A DNA stretch of 64,000 bases from Rhodospirillaceae bacterium (lineage in GTDB: Bacteria; Pseudomonadota; Alphaproteobacteria; Rhodospirillales; Rhodospirillaceae). A program made the position numbers and the translations under genes. Positions 8,010 to 16,623 of this stretch are shown in pieces. Location: NCBI GenBank assembly GCA_947476925.1, contig CANJSF010000017.1, positions 1 to 64,000 of the forward strand. Direction: 5' to 3'. The number at the start of each line of letters is the position of its first letter. Position 1 is the first letter of the stretch. The notes beneath the pieces were generated by a model. The model did no database searches, was not told where the DNA came from, and saw nothing but the letters and a program-made list of their open reading frames with translations.

Positions 8010-9637
8010 AATTCGGAACATTCCCTGTTGCCGAGGCCGACGGCGTGATTTTGGCGCACACGTTGCGTCGCGATGGATTGACGTTGAAGAAGGGGCACGT
8101 CATCGGGCCCGAAGAGATTGAGGCCCTAAAAAAAGCCGGAGTCATTGGCATCATTGGTGCGCTGCTTGAACCTGGTGACATGGGCGAAGATGCCGCCGCC
8201 GGGCGAGTGGCGGCCTGCGTCGCGGGTGGCGGCGTGCAGTTGTCGGAAGCACGCACGGGACGTTGCAACTTGGAATCAACGGCTGACGGTTTGGTGACGG
8301 TCGATGTGAAAGCCATCACATCGGCAAATATGATCGACGAAGCCGTGACCATCGCCACGCTGCCCGATAAAGCCGCCGTGCGGCGGGGACAAACGATTGC
8401 GACAGTGAAAATTATTCCCTTCGCCGTGCAATCGCGCACCATGAGTAGTATCGACGCTGCCTTGCCGAGACCTGCGGTGCGTGTGGCGGCCTTCCAATCT
8501 AAACGCATGGTGTTGATCAACACGATACTGCCCGGCCTAAAGCCTTCGGTCATTGAGTCGACCACCGCCATCACGCGAGATCGTGTCTCAGCGGTCGGCG
8601 GCACACTCACCGATGTGCTGAGTTGCGACCACGACCAGGCTCAAACCACTGCGGCCATTGAACGCGCGCTTGCGACGACGCCTGAGATGCTTCTCATCGC
8701 CTCGGCCTCAGCGACGGCTGATCGTGGCGATGTTGTACCGTCGGCCATTGTGGCCGCAGGTGGCGTGATTGATCACTTCGGGATGCCGGTGGACCCTGGA
8801 AACCTGTTGGTCCTTGCGCACATTGGCGCAGTTCCTGTGATTGTGCTGCCAGGCTGTGCCCGCTCGCCGAAGCTCAACGGGTTTGATTGGGTGCTCCAAC
8901 GCTTTGCCGCAAATATGCCGGTGACACGCCAAGACATCATGGCCATGGGTGCGGGTGGGTTGCTGGTCGACACGCCGGCGCGTCCGTTGCCGCGTGATCG
9001 CGCCGTCAAAGCACCGCTCGAGCAAAAGCAGCCAAACATTGCCGCCGTAGTTTTGGCGGCTGGGCAATCGCGCCGCATGGGCGGGCCCAACAAATTGCTG
9101 ATGATGGTCGATGGTACGCCGCTGATCTGCAAAACTGTCCAGACCATTCTTGCTGCGGGGATACGCGAGATCGTGGTGGTCGTTGGTCATCAAGAAACGG
9201 AAATCCGCGCAGCCCTTGCTGGGGCTGCCGTGCAATTTATTGCAAACCCAGACTATGCCGACGGTTTATCGACCTCGTTGAAAGTTGGGTTAGGTGCCCT
9301 TGGTCCAGATTCCGTTGCGGCACTTGTGTGTTTGGGCGATATGCCGATGCTGCGGGCTGATCACTTGCGCCAATTGGCCGATGGTTTTGACGTCGAGATT
9401 GGCAAACTGATTGGTGTGCCCACACACAATGGCAAGCGCGGTAATCCCACGCTATGGGCGCGACGGTTCTTCGAGGAGATGCGCCAGGTGAGTGGCGATA
9501 CCGGGGCACGGCACCTGATTGGCGTGCATGAATCGCTTGTTTACGAGGTGGAATTTGACGACACTGCAGTGTTGACTGACCTGGACACTGCCGAGCAGTG
9601 GCAGCGCTTCCGGGCCGAGCAGGGTCTAACCGACTAA
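8006..9637 (+). CDS. Molybdopterin-binding / MobA-like nucleotidyltransferase fusion
   Basis: 543-residue two-domain protein whose ATG overlaps the XdhC stop (ATGA). The first 330 residues resemble the MoeA/MogA-type molybdopterin-binding fold. They include DGVILAHTLRRDGLTLKKGHVI at the start and, towards the end, a segment with GNLLVLAHIG and PGCARSPKLNGFDWVLQR. The last 200 residues are a MobA/MocA-type nucleotidyltransferase: VVLAAGQSRRMGGPNKLL, CLGDMPML, and a GNPTLW motif. MocA-type enzymes attach CMP to molybdopterin to make the cytosine dinucleotide cofactor used by this hydroxylase family. The fusion would link metal insertion and nucleotide attachment. The exact nucleotide cannot be told from the sequence. 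Confidence 0.85.
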   Translation: MKFGTFPVAEADGVILAHTLRRDGLTLKKGHVIGPEEIEALKKAGVIGIIGALLEPGDMGEDAAAGRVAACVAGGGVQLSEARTGRCNLESTADGLVTVDVKAITSANMIDEAVTIATLPDKAAVRRGQTIATVKIIPFAVQSRTMSSIDAALPRPAVRVAAFQSKRMVLINTILPGLKPSVIESTTAITRDRVSAVGGTLTDVLSCDHDQAQTTAAIERALATTPEMLLIASASATADRGDVVPSAIVAAGGVIDHFGMPVDPGNLLVLAHIGAVPVIVLPGCARSPKLNGFDWVLQRFAANMPVTRQDIMAMGAGGLLVDTPARPLPRDRAVKAPLEQKQPNIAAVVLAAGQSRRMGGPNKLLMMVDGTPLICKTVQTILAAGIREIVVVVGHQETEIRAALAGAAVQFIANPDYADGLSTSLKVGLGALGPDSVAALVCLGDMPMLRADHLRQLADGFDVEIGKLIGVPTHNGKRGNPTLWARRFFEEMRQVSGDTGARHLIGVHESLVYEVEFDDTAVLTDLDTAEQWQRFRAEQGLTD

Positions 9638-9658
9638 GCTTGCCGAAGGGGGAGCGAG

Positions 9659-10702
9659 ATGCCGGACGGAAACGTTGAGCAACACACAACCGATGTGATC
9701 ATTATTGGAGCAGGCCCGGTGGGCCTGTTTGCCGTTTTTGAGCTAGGGCTGTTAGGCCTGCAATCCCACGTCATCGACATCATGGATAAGCCCGGCGGCC
9801 AATGCGCCGAGTTGTACCCAGAAAAAGCCATTCTCGATATTCCGAGCCGCCTCAAAATTACCGGCCAGGAATTGGTCAATGATTTGTTGGAACAAATCGC
9901 GCCGTTCAAACCCACGATGCATTTGGGCGAAAGCGCGGCCTCGCTGTCCAAACTTGACGACGGCAAATGGCGCATCACGACTGACGCCGGCACGGTGATT
10001 GACGCCCCAGTGATTTGCATCGCCGGCGGCGGCGGCAGTTTCACGCCCAAAAAGCCCAAGTTGGATCGCCTCGATGAGTTCGAGGGCAAATCCGTGTTCT
10101 ACTCTGTACGCAAAATGGAAAACTTTCGCGGCAAGAAAGTGATGATTGCCGGTGGCGGGGATTCCGCGCTGGACTGGACGGTGAACCTCAACCCCGTCGT
10201 CAGCGGTATGTCGCTTGTTCACAGACGAAATGAATTTCGCGGCATGCAAGCCACAGTTGATCAAATGTACGCTTTGGTGAAAGCGGGCAAGGTTGATTTG
10301 CAAATCGCCGAGACGGTGCGGCTGAATGGCGCGAATGGCAAACTTGAGTCCGTGACGCTGAAAAGCGCCGAGAAGGGCGAGTACGATGTGCCCGCCGACG
10401 TGTTCTTGCCGTTCTATGGCCTGACGATGAAACTGGGGCCAATCGCAGATTGGGGCATTAACCTTGAGACAAATAAAATCCCAGTGAATACCGAAAGCTT
10501 TGAAACCAATGTAAAAGGCATCTTCTGTATTGGTGATATGTGCGACTACCCGGGAAAATTAAAGCTCATTTTGTCGGGATTTCATGAATCGGCCTTGATG
10601 GCCCATGGGTCTTTCCATTATGCAAGGCCCAACCAAAAGCTGAGATTCGAGCACACAACCTCGAGTTCCAGCATCCAGGCAAAACTCGGCGCTTCCGGGT
10701 AA
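9659..10702 (+). CDS. Ferredoxin-NADP reductase, thioredoxin-reductase type
   Basis: 347-residue FAD/NAD(P)H flavoprotein. The FAD Rossmann motif GAGPVG is at 17-22. PGGQCAELYPEKAILDIPS is typical of the thioredoxin-reductase-like ferredoxin-NADP reductases. The NADPH-binding motif is MIAGGGDSALDW, and no CxxC redox pair is present, which separates it from thioredoxin reductase. GIFCIGDMCDYPGKLKLIL closes the FAD site. A ferredoxin gene follows after 24 bases, so the pair probably moves electrons from NADPH to ferredoxin or back. A GGGGGAG ribosome site precedes the ATG. Confidence 0.92.
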   Translation: MPDGNVEQHTTDVIIIGAGPVGLFAVFELGLLGLQSHVIDIMDKPGGQCAELYPEKAILDIPSRLKITGQELVNDLLEQIAPFKPTMHLGESAASLSKLDDGKWRITTDAGTVIDAPVICIAGGGGSFTPKKPKLDRLDEFEGKSVFYSVRKMENFRGKKVMIAGGGDSALDWTVNLNPVVSGMSLVHRRNEFRGMQATVDQMYALVKAGKVDLQIAETVRLNGANGKLESVTLKSAEKGEYDVPADVFLPFYGLTMKLGPIADWGINLETNKIPVNTESFETNVKGIFCIGDMCDYPGKLKLILSGFHESALMAHGSFHYARPNQKLRFEHTTSSSSIQAKLGASG

Positions 10703-10726
10703 GCCTGCGAACCACCAGGACGTCCG

Positions 10727-11047
10727 ATGAACCTGACAGTCGTATTGCCCGACGGCAGTGCGCGCCACGTAACGTGCGCAACCAAAGGCAGCGTAATGGA
10801 GTGTATGCGCGCGGCCGGCGTTCCTGTGCGCGCCGAGTGCGGCGGGGCGATGGCGTGTGCGACATGCCATGTTCGCGTTGACGACGCCTGGATTGGCAAG
10901 GCCGGCCGGGCTGGTGACGAGGAATCAGATTTGCTCGATAACTCGGACTACAAAACTGATCAGTCGCGCTTGTCCTGCCAAATGAAGTGCGCGCCCGCGC
11001 TGGATGGTTTAACCATCGCGCTGCAACTCGACGCGTTCGAAGGCTAA
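10727..11047 (+). CDS. (2Fe-2S) ferredoxin
   Basis: 106-residue adrenodoxin/ISC-type ferredoxin. Cluster ligands C38, C44 and C47 lie in ECGGAMACATCHV, and the fourth is C84 in RLSCQ. It directly follows the ferredoxin-NADP reductase gene and is probably its redox partner. The downstream acceptor could be a P450, Fe-S assembly or a hydroxylase. Extra Cys at 17, 26 and 88 are outside the cluster pattern. Confidence 0.93.
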   Translation: MNLTVVLPDGSARHVTCATKGSVMECMRAAGVPVRAECGGAMACATCHVRVDDAWIGKAGRAGDEESDLLDNSDYKTDQSRLSCQMKCAPALDGLTIALQLDAFEG

Positions 11048-11051
11048 CACC

Positions 11052-12659
11052 ATGAACGTGATTGCAACCGAAGTCGCGCGGCGACGTACCTTTGCCATTA
11101 TCTCGCACCCGGACGCGGGCAAAACCACCCTGACGGAAAAGCTGTTGCTGTTTGGCGGCGCCATTCAGTTGGCTGGCGCAGTTAAAGCCCGTGGTGATCG
11201 ACGTCGGGCGCGCTCGGACTGGATGAAAGTCGAGCAGGAGCGCGGTATTTCAGTCGCGTCGTCGGTGATGACGTATGACTACGCGGGCCGCACATTTAAT
11301 TTGCTCGACACGCCGGGACACCAAGATTTTAGCGAGGATACCTACCGTACACTCACGGCCGTCGATTCTGCTGTGATGGTTTTGGACTGCGCCAAGGGCA
11401 TTGAAACGCAAACCTTGAAGTTGTTCGAAGTTTGCCGCATGCGCGATGTGCCCATTGTCACATTCGTCAACAAAATGGACCGCGAGGGCATCGACCCCTT
11501 CGCATTGCTTGAAGAAATTGAAAGCAAATTGGCGCTTGATGTCGTGCCGGTCAGCTGGCCTATCGGCATGGGTCGCTCATTCCTGGGGTGCTACGATCTT
11601 ATTCGTGATCGACTAATTCTGATGGCGCGCAGCAAAGGCGCACTGCTGGACGATGGCACCGAGTGCAACGGGCTGGATGACCCTAAGCTCGACGATCTGC
11701 TGCCCGAAGACGCCGTCAAAAAATTGCGCGAAGAAGTTGCCATGGTGCGTGGCCTGTGCAAGCCGTTTGATCGCGAAGCGTACTTAGAGGGGCACTTAAC
11801 GCCGGTCTATTTCGGCTCGGCCTACAATAACTTCGGCGTGCGCGAATTGCTGGAAGGCTTGGCCGAAATGGCGCCCACACCGCGCCCACAGCCCACCGCC
11901 GAGCGTAAAGTCGACCCCACCGAAGATGAGGTGGTGGGATTTGTGTTTAAAATCCAAGCGAACATGGACCCCAAACACCGCGATAGAATCGCGTTTGTGC
12001 GACTGTCGTCGGGGCATTTCAAACGCGGAATAAAATTATTACACGTGCGCTCGGGCAAACAACTCACGGTCCACAATCCGCAACTGTTTCTGGCACAAGA
12101 CCGCGAGACCGCCGAGGAAGCTTATCCCGGCGACATCATTGGTATTCCCAACCACGGCAATTTGCGCATTGGCGATACATTGACCCAAGGCGAGAAGTTA
12201 CACGTCATTGGTATTCCAAGTTTTGCACCTGAATTGCTGCAAACCGTGCGCGCCGATGACCCGTTACGCGCAAAGCATTTGGGCCGTGCACTTGAGCAAC
12301 TGGCCGAAGAGGGGGCCGCGAGCGTGTTTCGCCCGCGGATTGGAACGGATTGGATTGTGGGTGTTGTCGGCTCTTTGCAGTTTGATGTGTTGGCCGATCG
12401 CATTCGCACGGAGTATGAAGTGCCTGTGAAGTTCGAGGCGTCGAGTTTGTTTACCGCGCGCTGGCTGACGGCCGACGACCCCCTTGAGCTGAAAAAATTC
12501 CTCGACACGAACCAAGGCAGCGTCGCCGAGGACCACGACCACGCGCCGGTATTTTTAGCGCGCAACGCCTGGCACCTAGGCCGCACGCAGGAAGACTTCC
12601 CCAAAGTCAAATTTTTGAAAACCCGTGAACTTGTTCACGGCGACATGGCTAACAACTAG
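11052..12659 (+). CDS. prfC: Peptide chain release factor 3
   Basis: Translational GTPase RF3 of 535 residues, which removes RF1/RF2 from the ribosome after peptide release. G1 is SHPDAGKTT (18-26), switch II is LDTPGHQDFSEDTYRTL, G4 is NKMDREG, and the switch I region QERGISVASSVM is intact. The length and the YLEGHLTPVYFGSAYNNFGV segment separate it from EF-G. The ATG lies four bases after the ferredoxin stop, so the genes may be cotranscribed. Confidence 0.96.
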   Translation: MNVIATEVARRRTFAIISHPDAGKTTLTEKLLLFGGAIQLAGAVKARGDRRRARSDWMKVEQERGISVASSVMTYDYAGRTFNLLDTPGHQDFSEDTYRTLTAVDSAVMVLDCAKGIETQTLKLFEVCRMRDVPIVTFVNKMDREGIDPFALLEEIESKLALDVVPVSWPIGMGRSFLGCYDLIRDRLILMARSKGALLDDGTECNGLDDPKLDDLLPEDAVKKLREEVAMVRGLCKPFDREAYLEGHLTPVYFGSAYNNFGVRELLEGLAEMAPTPRPQPTAERKVDPTEDEVVGFVFKIQANMDPKHRDRIAFVRLSSGHFKRGIKLLHVRSGKQLTVHNPQLFLAQDRETAEEAYPGDIIGIPNHGNLRIGDTLTQGEKLHVIGIPSFAPELLQTVRADDPLRAKHLGRALEQLAEEGAASVFRPRIGTDWIVGVVGSLQFDVLADRIRTEYEVPVKFEASSLFTARWLTADDPLELKKFLDTNQGSVAEDHDHAPVFLARNAWHLGRTQEDFPKVKFLKTRELVHGDMANN

Positions 12660-12672
12660 CAAGGAGAAAACC

Positions 12673-13017
12673 ATGACCATCGAACGTATCGAATGTGGCG
12701 CACGCATGAGCCAAGCCGTCGTGCACGGCAACACCGTTTACCTGGCGGGCCAAGTCAACAAAGACGTCGCTGACGTGACAGGCCAAACCCAAGCTGTGCT
12801 GAAACAGATCGATGATCTGTTGGCCAAAACCGGTTCGTCGAAAAATCGCATTTTGTCAGCCACGATTTACTTGGCCGATATGAAAACGTTCCCCGACATG
12901 AACAAAGCCTGGGATGCCTGGGTGCCTGCGCACGCCACGCCCGCGCGCGCCACCGTTGAAGCGAAACTTGCGGGACCAGAGTACCTTGTTGAAATCGCCG
13001 TCATTGCTGCGAAGTAA
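12673..13017 (+). CDS. RidA family protein, first of a tandem pair
   Basis: 114-residue member of the RidA/YjgF/UK114 family. Archetypal RidA hydrolyses reactive enamine and imine intermediates. The substrate-binding Arg is present in PARATVEAKL and the closing EYLVEIAVIA strand is typical. AAGGAG precedes the ATG at 12673, which settles the start over an in-frame TTG upstream. It belongs to the short subfamily that starts with ERIECGARMSQAVVHG. Archetypal RidA is about 125-130 residues, so substrate range may differ. Confidence 0.88.
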   Translation: MTIERIECGARMSQAVVHGNTVYLAGQVNKDVADVTGQTQAVLKQIDDLLAKTGSSKNRILSATIYLADMKTFPDMNKAWDAWVPAHATPARATVEAKLAGPEYLVEIAVIAAK

Positions 13018-13031
13018 GCCAGGCACGACCA

Positions 13032-13376
13032 ATGCCCATCGAACACCATGATACCGGCGAGCGGATAAGTCGTGCGGTTGTGCACAACGACACGATTTAT
13101 CTTGCGGGGCAGGCGGTGGCCGAACCTGTGGGTGACGCTGAAAAGCAAACCGCTGCTGTTTTGAAAAAGGTCGATGAGTTACTGGCGCGCTGCGGTTCAT
13201 CGAAAGACAAAGTGTTATTCGCGTTGGTGCATTTGTCTGACCTTGCGCATTTCGATGCCATGAATCGGGCCTGGGTGGCCTGGGCCCCGAAGCTGCGCCC
13301 GGCACGCACCGTGGTGCAGGCCCAGCTGCCCAAGGCAGAGTTCCTGGTGGAAATCACGGTGACTGCGGCGCAGTAA
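13032..13376 (+). CDS. RidA family protein, second of a tandem pair
   Basis: 114-residue RidA-family paralogue of the preceding gene, same length, 14 bases downstream. The two share the RAVVHNDTIYLAGQ-type opening, the KVDELLARCGSSKDK helix and the LVEITV end. The key Arg is kept in RPARTVVQAQL. Identity is clear but incomplete, so the duplication is not recent. The pair may form hetero-trimers or have split substrates. Confidence 0.87.
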   Translation: MPIEHHDTGERISRAVVHNDTIYLAGQAVAEPVGDAEKQTAAVLKKVDELLARCGSSKDKVLFALVHLSDLAHFDAMNRAWVAWAPKLRPARTVVQAQLPKAEFLVEITVTAAQ

Positions 13377-13779
13377 AATTCGCCCAGAGTCTTTGGCACT
13401 CTGGCCGCGAGCCTGCCAAAAGATGCGCCAAAATAGCAATATTGGATGCTCATAAGATATTGATATTATTTAATAAAATCGCATTAATCCGATTTCACTT
13501 TTCTTGCGGCAAAAAAGTATTAATATCGGCGTTAATGAGATCGGAGGTGCCCAGTTGGGGCTTTTGGTTGATCGGTTCGACCGAAAGGTGGGCCAATAGC
13601 GTGTCATGTTGCTCGACGAGGATGTGACGATGCGAGATGCAATTTTGGTCCCGTTTGTGGGATCCACCCCGCACCTCAATCCTCTGTTCACAGCAGCGTG
13701 GTCATGCGCAGAGCTTCGGCTGTCAACCTGACGGCTTAGCGCTGAAATGTTTGGGCGTAACCCGCCCAGGAGGATTGTG
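13377..13779. other. 403-base intergenic region upstream of rpoH
   Basis: A 7-bp hairpin (13384-13390 with 13398-13404, CCAGAGT/ACTCTGG) follows the second RidA gene and may be a weak terminator, although no T tract follows. The next 110 bases (about 13430-13540) are strikingly AT-rich with several ATTAAT and ATATT repeats, unlike the flanking DNA. They probably hold the rpoH promoter or promoters. The last 150 bases would be the rpoH leader. I see no gene here. Confidence 0.55.
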
Positions 13780-14730
13780 ATGAATGCGATGACGTCTTTC
13801 AAACCCGCTGGCCTGACAACGCGCAGTTCGCGCATGCCGATGTTGGCATCGGATGCTGGTCTGTCGAAGTATCTCGACGAGATCAAAAAATTCCCGATGC
13901 TCGACCCTGCCGAAGAATTCATGCTGGCCAAGCGCTTTTACGAACACGAAGACACGGCAGCAGCGCATAGGCTGGTCACCAGCCACTTGCGCCTCGTGGC
14001 AAAAATCGCCATGGGCTATCGCTACTATGGCTTGCCGGTGTCGGATTTGATTTCCGAAGGCAACGTCGGCTTGATGCGCGCTGTGAAAAAATTCGAGCCC
14101 GATCGTGGCTTCCGCTTGGCCACATATGCGATGTGGTGGATCAAAGCAGCCATCAACGAGTACGTGCTCAATTCATGGTCGTTGGTGAAGGTCGGCACCG
14201 TGGCCGCGCAGAAAAAACTGTTTTTCAATCTGCGTAAGTTGAAAGCAAAGCTGGGCCTTTATGAGGAAGGCGATATTCCGCACGAAGCAGCCGAGATAAT
14301 TGCCAAGCGCTTGGACGTGACCACCAAAGAAGTCCAAGATATGAACCGGCGTTTATCTTTGGGTGATGCCTCGCTCAATCAGCCGGTTGGCGAAGAAGCC
14401 GACTTACAGCGCCAGGATTTGTTGTTGGACGACCGCCCCGACCAAGAAACCGTTTTGGGTGATCGTCAAGAACGCACGGTGGGCATGAAGCTGTTGCGTG
14501 AAGCGATGGAAGTGCTAACGCCACGCGAACGCACGGTGATCGAGCAGCGCCGGCTGATCGACGAGCCACGCACGCTCGAAGACATCGGTGCTGATTTCGG
14601 CATCAGCCGCGAACGCGTGCGCCAAATCGAGAATAAAGCCTTTGCCAAGCTGCAAAAGGCGGTTGTTGATGCAGCCGCGTCGGACGAAGCGGCCAGCCAA
14701 AAAGCCCATCCGGTCTTGGAGACGGCTTAA
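13780..14730 (+). CDS. rpoH: RNA polymerase sigma factor RpoH (sigma-32)
   Basis: 316-residue heat-shock sigma factor. Region 2 shows LRLVAKIAMGYRYYGLPVSDLISEGNVGLMRAV and FATYAMWWIKAAI-type residues. The RpoH box QKKLFFNLRKLK lies at about 144-155 and separates it from RpoD. Region 4 ends in FGISRERVRQIENKAFAKL. AGGAGG sits at normal distance before the ATG at 13780, which decides the start against an ATG 33 bases upstream. A terminator follows at 14750. Alphaproteobacteria often have more than one RpoH, so this may be one of a set. Confidence 0.96.
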   Translation: MNAMTSFKPAGLTTRSSRMPMLASDAGLSKYLDEIKKFPMLDPAEEFMLAKRFYEHEDTAAAHRLVTSHLRLVAKIAMGYRYYGLPVSDLISEGNVGLMRAVKKFEPDRGFRLATYAMWWIKAAINEYVLNSWSLVKVGTVAAQKKLFFNLRKLKAKLGLYEEGDIPHEAAEIIAKRLDVTTKEVQDMNRRLSLGDASLNQPVGEEADLQRQDLLLDDRPDQETVLGDRQERTVGMKLLREAMEVLTPRERTVIEQRRLIDEPRTLEDIGADFGISRERVRQIENKAFAKLQKAVVDAAASDEAASQKAHPVLETA

Positions 14731-14749
14731 CGATTACTAAGTTACTAAG

Positions 14750-14785
14750 CGGCTGGGTCGGTTTCCGATCCAGCCGTTTTTCTTT
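14750..14785 (+). terminator. Rho-independent terminator of rpoH
   Basis: CGGCTGG (14750-14756) pairs with CCAGCCG (14770-14776), extended by an imperfect inner stem, and is followed by TTTTTCTTTG. It lies 19 bases after the rpoH stop. Confidence 0.85.
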
Positions 14786-14854
14786 GCCCGCATCTTGCGC
14801 TTCATGCGGGGCTCTGCACAAATGCATGCCTGTTCTGTCTGGCCTGGACCCACG

Positions 14855-15715
14855 ATGTCGACACCCGATCGTTACATCCTCACCATCACGTGCCCCGATG
14901 CCACCGGCCTTGTGGCGGCTGTGTCCGGGTTCCTGCGCGATCAGTCGTGCTTCATCGACGAGTCCAATCAATACGGCGATCCATCGACCAACCGCTTTTT
15001 TATGCGCGCGGTGTTTACCCGCATTGCACAAAGCCCGCCGATCGACAAAATCAAGGCCGACTTCGCCGCCATCGCCAAAACGTTTGGCATGAGTTGGGAG
15101 GTCACCTCGTGGCATCACAAACCGCGCGTGGTGGTGGCCGTGTCGAACTTCGGGCACTGCCTGAACGACCTGCTGCACCGTTGGCATACCGGCCAAATGG
15201 CCGTCGACATTGCCGCCGTGGTCTCGAACCACGACACCATGCGCAGTTTGGTGGAATGGCACGGCATTGCGTATCATCACCTGCCAGCAACACCCACGAC
15301 CAAGCCCGCGCAAGAACGCCAGGTGTTGGATGTGTTCGACGCCGTGGGTGGCGAGTTGCTGGTGCTGGCACGCTACATGCAAGTGCTCAGCGCTGAGGCG
15401 TGCGACCGGCTACAAGGGCGCTGCATTAACATTCATCACTCGTTCTTGCCCAGCTTCAAGGGGGCCAGGCCCTACCAACAAGCGTTTGAGCGCGGCGTGA
15501 AAATTATTGGCGCCACGGCGCATTACGTCACTCCGAACTTGGACGAGGGGCCGATCATCGAACAGGCGGTCGAGCGCGTCGACCACACGCATACCGTGGC
15601 TGACATGGTGAGCATTGGCCGCGACCTGGAAAACGTGGTGTTGGCACGTGCCGTGCGCTACCACGCCCAGCGCCGGGTGCTGCTGAATGGCAGCAAATCC
15701 GTGGTGTTTAAGTAG
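14855..15715 (+). CDS. purU: Formyltetrahydrofolate deformylase
   Basis: 286-residue PurU, which hydrolyses 10-formyl-THF to THF and formate and so supplies formate for purine synthesis and balances one-carbon pools. An N-terminal ACT domain (about 1-85, YILTITCPDATGLVAAVSGF) is followed by the formyltransferase fold. That fold has HHSFLPSFKGARPYQQAF with the catalytic His, and YVTPNLDEGPII with the catalytic Asp. The ATG at 14855 gives the standard PurU N terminus; an upstream ATG at 14795 would add 20 residues unlike the family. The ribosome site is weak. Confidence 0.95.
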   Translation: MSTPDRYILTITCPDATGLVAAVSGFLRDQSCFIDESNQYGDPSTNRFFMRAVFTRIAQSPPIDKIKADFAAIAKTFGMSWEVTSWHHKPRVVVAVSNFGHCLNDLLHRWHTGQMAVDIAAVVSNHDTMRSLVEWHGIAYHHLPATPTTKPAQERQVLDVFDAVGGELLVLARYMQVLSAEACDRLQGRCINIHHSFLPSFKGARPYQQAFERGVKIIGATAHYVTPNLDEGPIIEQAVERVDHTHTVADMVSIGRDLENVVLARAVRYHAQRRVLLNGSKSVVFK

Positions 15716-15820
15716 ACCAAGGGCGGGTGAGTCTTTGCTTCTTTTTACCTACCTAAGCGGGCACGAATGCTTTAGATTTAAGTCGAAACCTCGCGGGACG
15801 GCCACTGCTCGGGACTGTGC

Positions 15821-16201
15821 ATGACAAAAACCATTTTGATCGTTGAAGACAACGAGTTGAACATGAAACTGTTCAACGACTTGTTGGAAGCCCACGGCTA
15901 CAACACCCTGCAAACGCGCGATGGCCGCGACGTCATGAGCCTAACGCGCAAGCATCGGCCCGACCTGATCCTCATGGATATTCAGTTGCCCGAAATTTCG
16001 GGGCTGGAGATTGCCAAAATGCTCAAAGCCGACGACGACCTGAACATGATTCCGGTCGTGGCCGTGACGGCCTTTGCCATGAAGGGCGACGAGCAAAAAA
16101 TCCGCAATGGCGGCTGCGACGGCTATATCGCCAAACCGATTTCCGTAAATAATTTTTTACAAACGGTCGCCAACTTCCTGGATAAACAAACTGCGGCGTA
16201 G
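15821..16201 (+). CDS. divK: Single-domain response regulator, DivK-type
   Basis: 126-residue stand-alone receiver domain. The acidic pocket is E9-D10, the phospho-acceptor is D53 (LILMDIQLP), the Thr switch is in [15 protein letters not shown] and the Lys is in YIAKPIS. D53 and the AFAMKGDE segment match DivK of Caulobacter, which controls the cell-cycle kinases DivJ/PleC and, through DivL-CckA, CtrA. No output domain is present. In many alphaproteobacteria pleD follows divK, but here a 422-base gap and an amidohydrolase follow. Confidence 0.87.
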   Translation: MTKTILIVEDNELNMKLFNDLLEAHGYNTLQTRDGRDVMSLTRKHRPDLILMDIQLPEISGLEIAKMLKADDDLNMIPVVAVTAFAMKGDEQKIRNGGCDGYIAKPISVNNFLQTVANFLDKQTAA

Positions 16202-16623
16202 GGGCGGCTGCGTTTATGATGCGCTGGGTGTCTGGCGCTCAGAGGGCTGAGGAAAATCCATGGAGTGTGTCGGTAGCTTTTAATGTGACACCGACTTATT
16301 TCATTTGAGTTCGATGCAATGCTTGCAAAGCGCCCGCTGCTCGACACCCCGGCCTACGGCCCGCGAATCTGCCGCGGTCGAGGACAATAGAACGCAGCGT
16401 TTTTGCCCGGACCCCAAACCAACCGCTTAGCGCGCTGCTCGGCGTTGCACTACCGAGTTGATCTGCCGGTCACGGGAACTTGATGCGCTGGTTTTGGTTG
16501 ATGCGGATTGAGATTTTCAGCAGTTTTGGCCGACGATCAACGTGTGGACCAACGGCCTATTGGAAAAAACATCGGCGCAAATGCGTTATAGAGGTAGACT
16601 AAGAAAATTCTTTGAGAACTGCC
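16202..16623. other. 422-base gene-free region after divK
   Basis: I see no credible gene on either strand. Runs of GC-rich fragments alternate with a more AT-rich end (16560-16620) that probably carries the promoter of the amidohydrolase. This is where pleD would be expected from other alphaproteobacteria, so the stretch may be the scar of a deletion or replacement. I see no clear IS end or inverted repeat. Confidence 0.4.

Noticed and set aside
13442-13627. Short plus-strand open frame upstream of rpoH
   Set aside because: It lies in the AT-rich promoter-like block and its product has no plausible domain.
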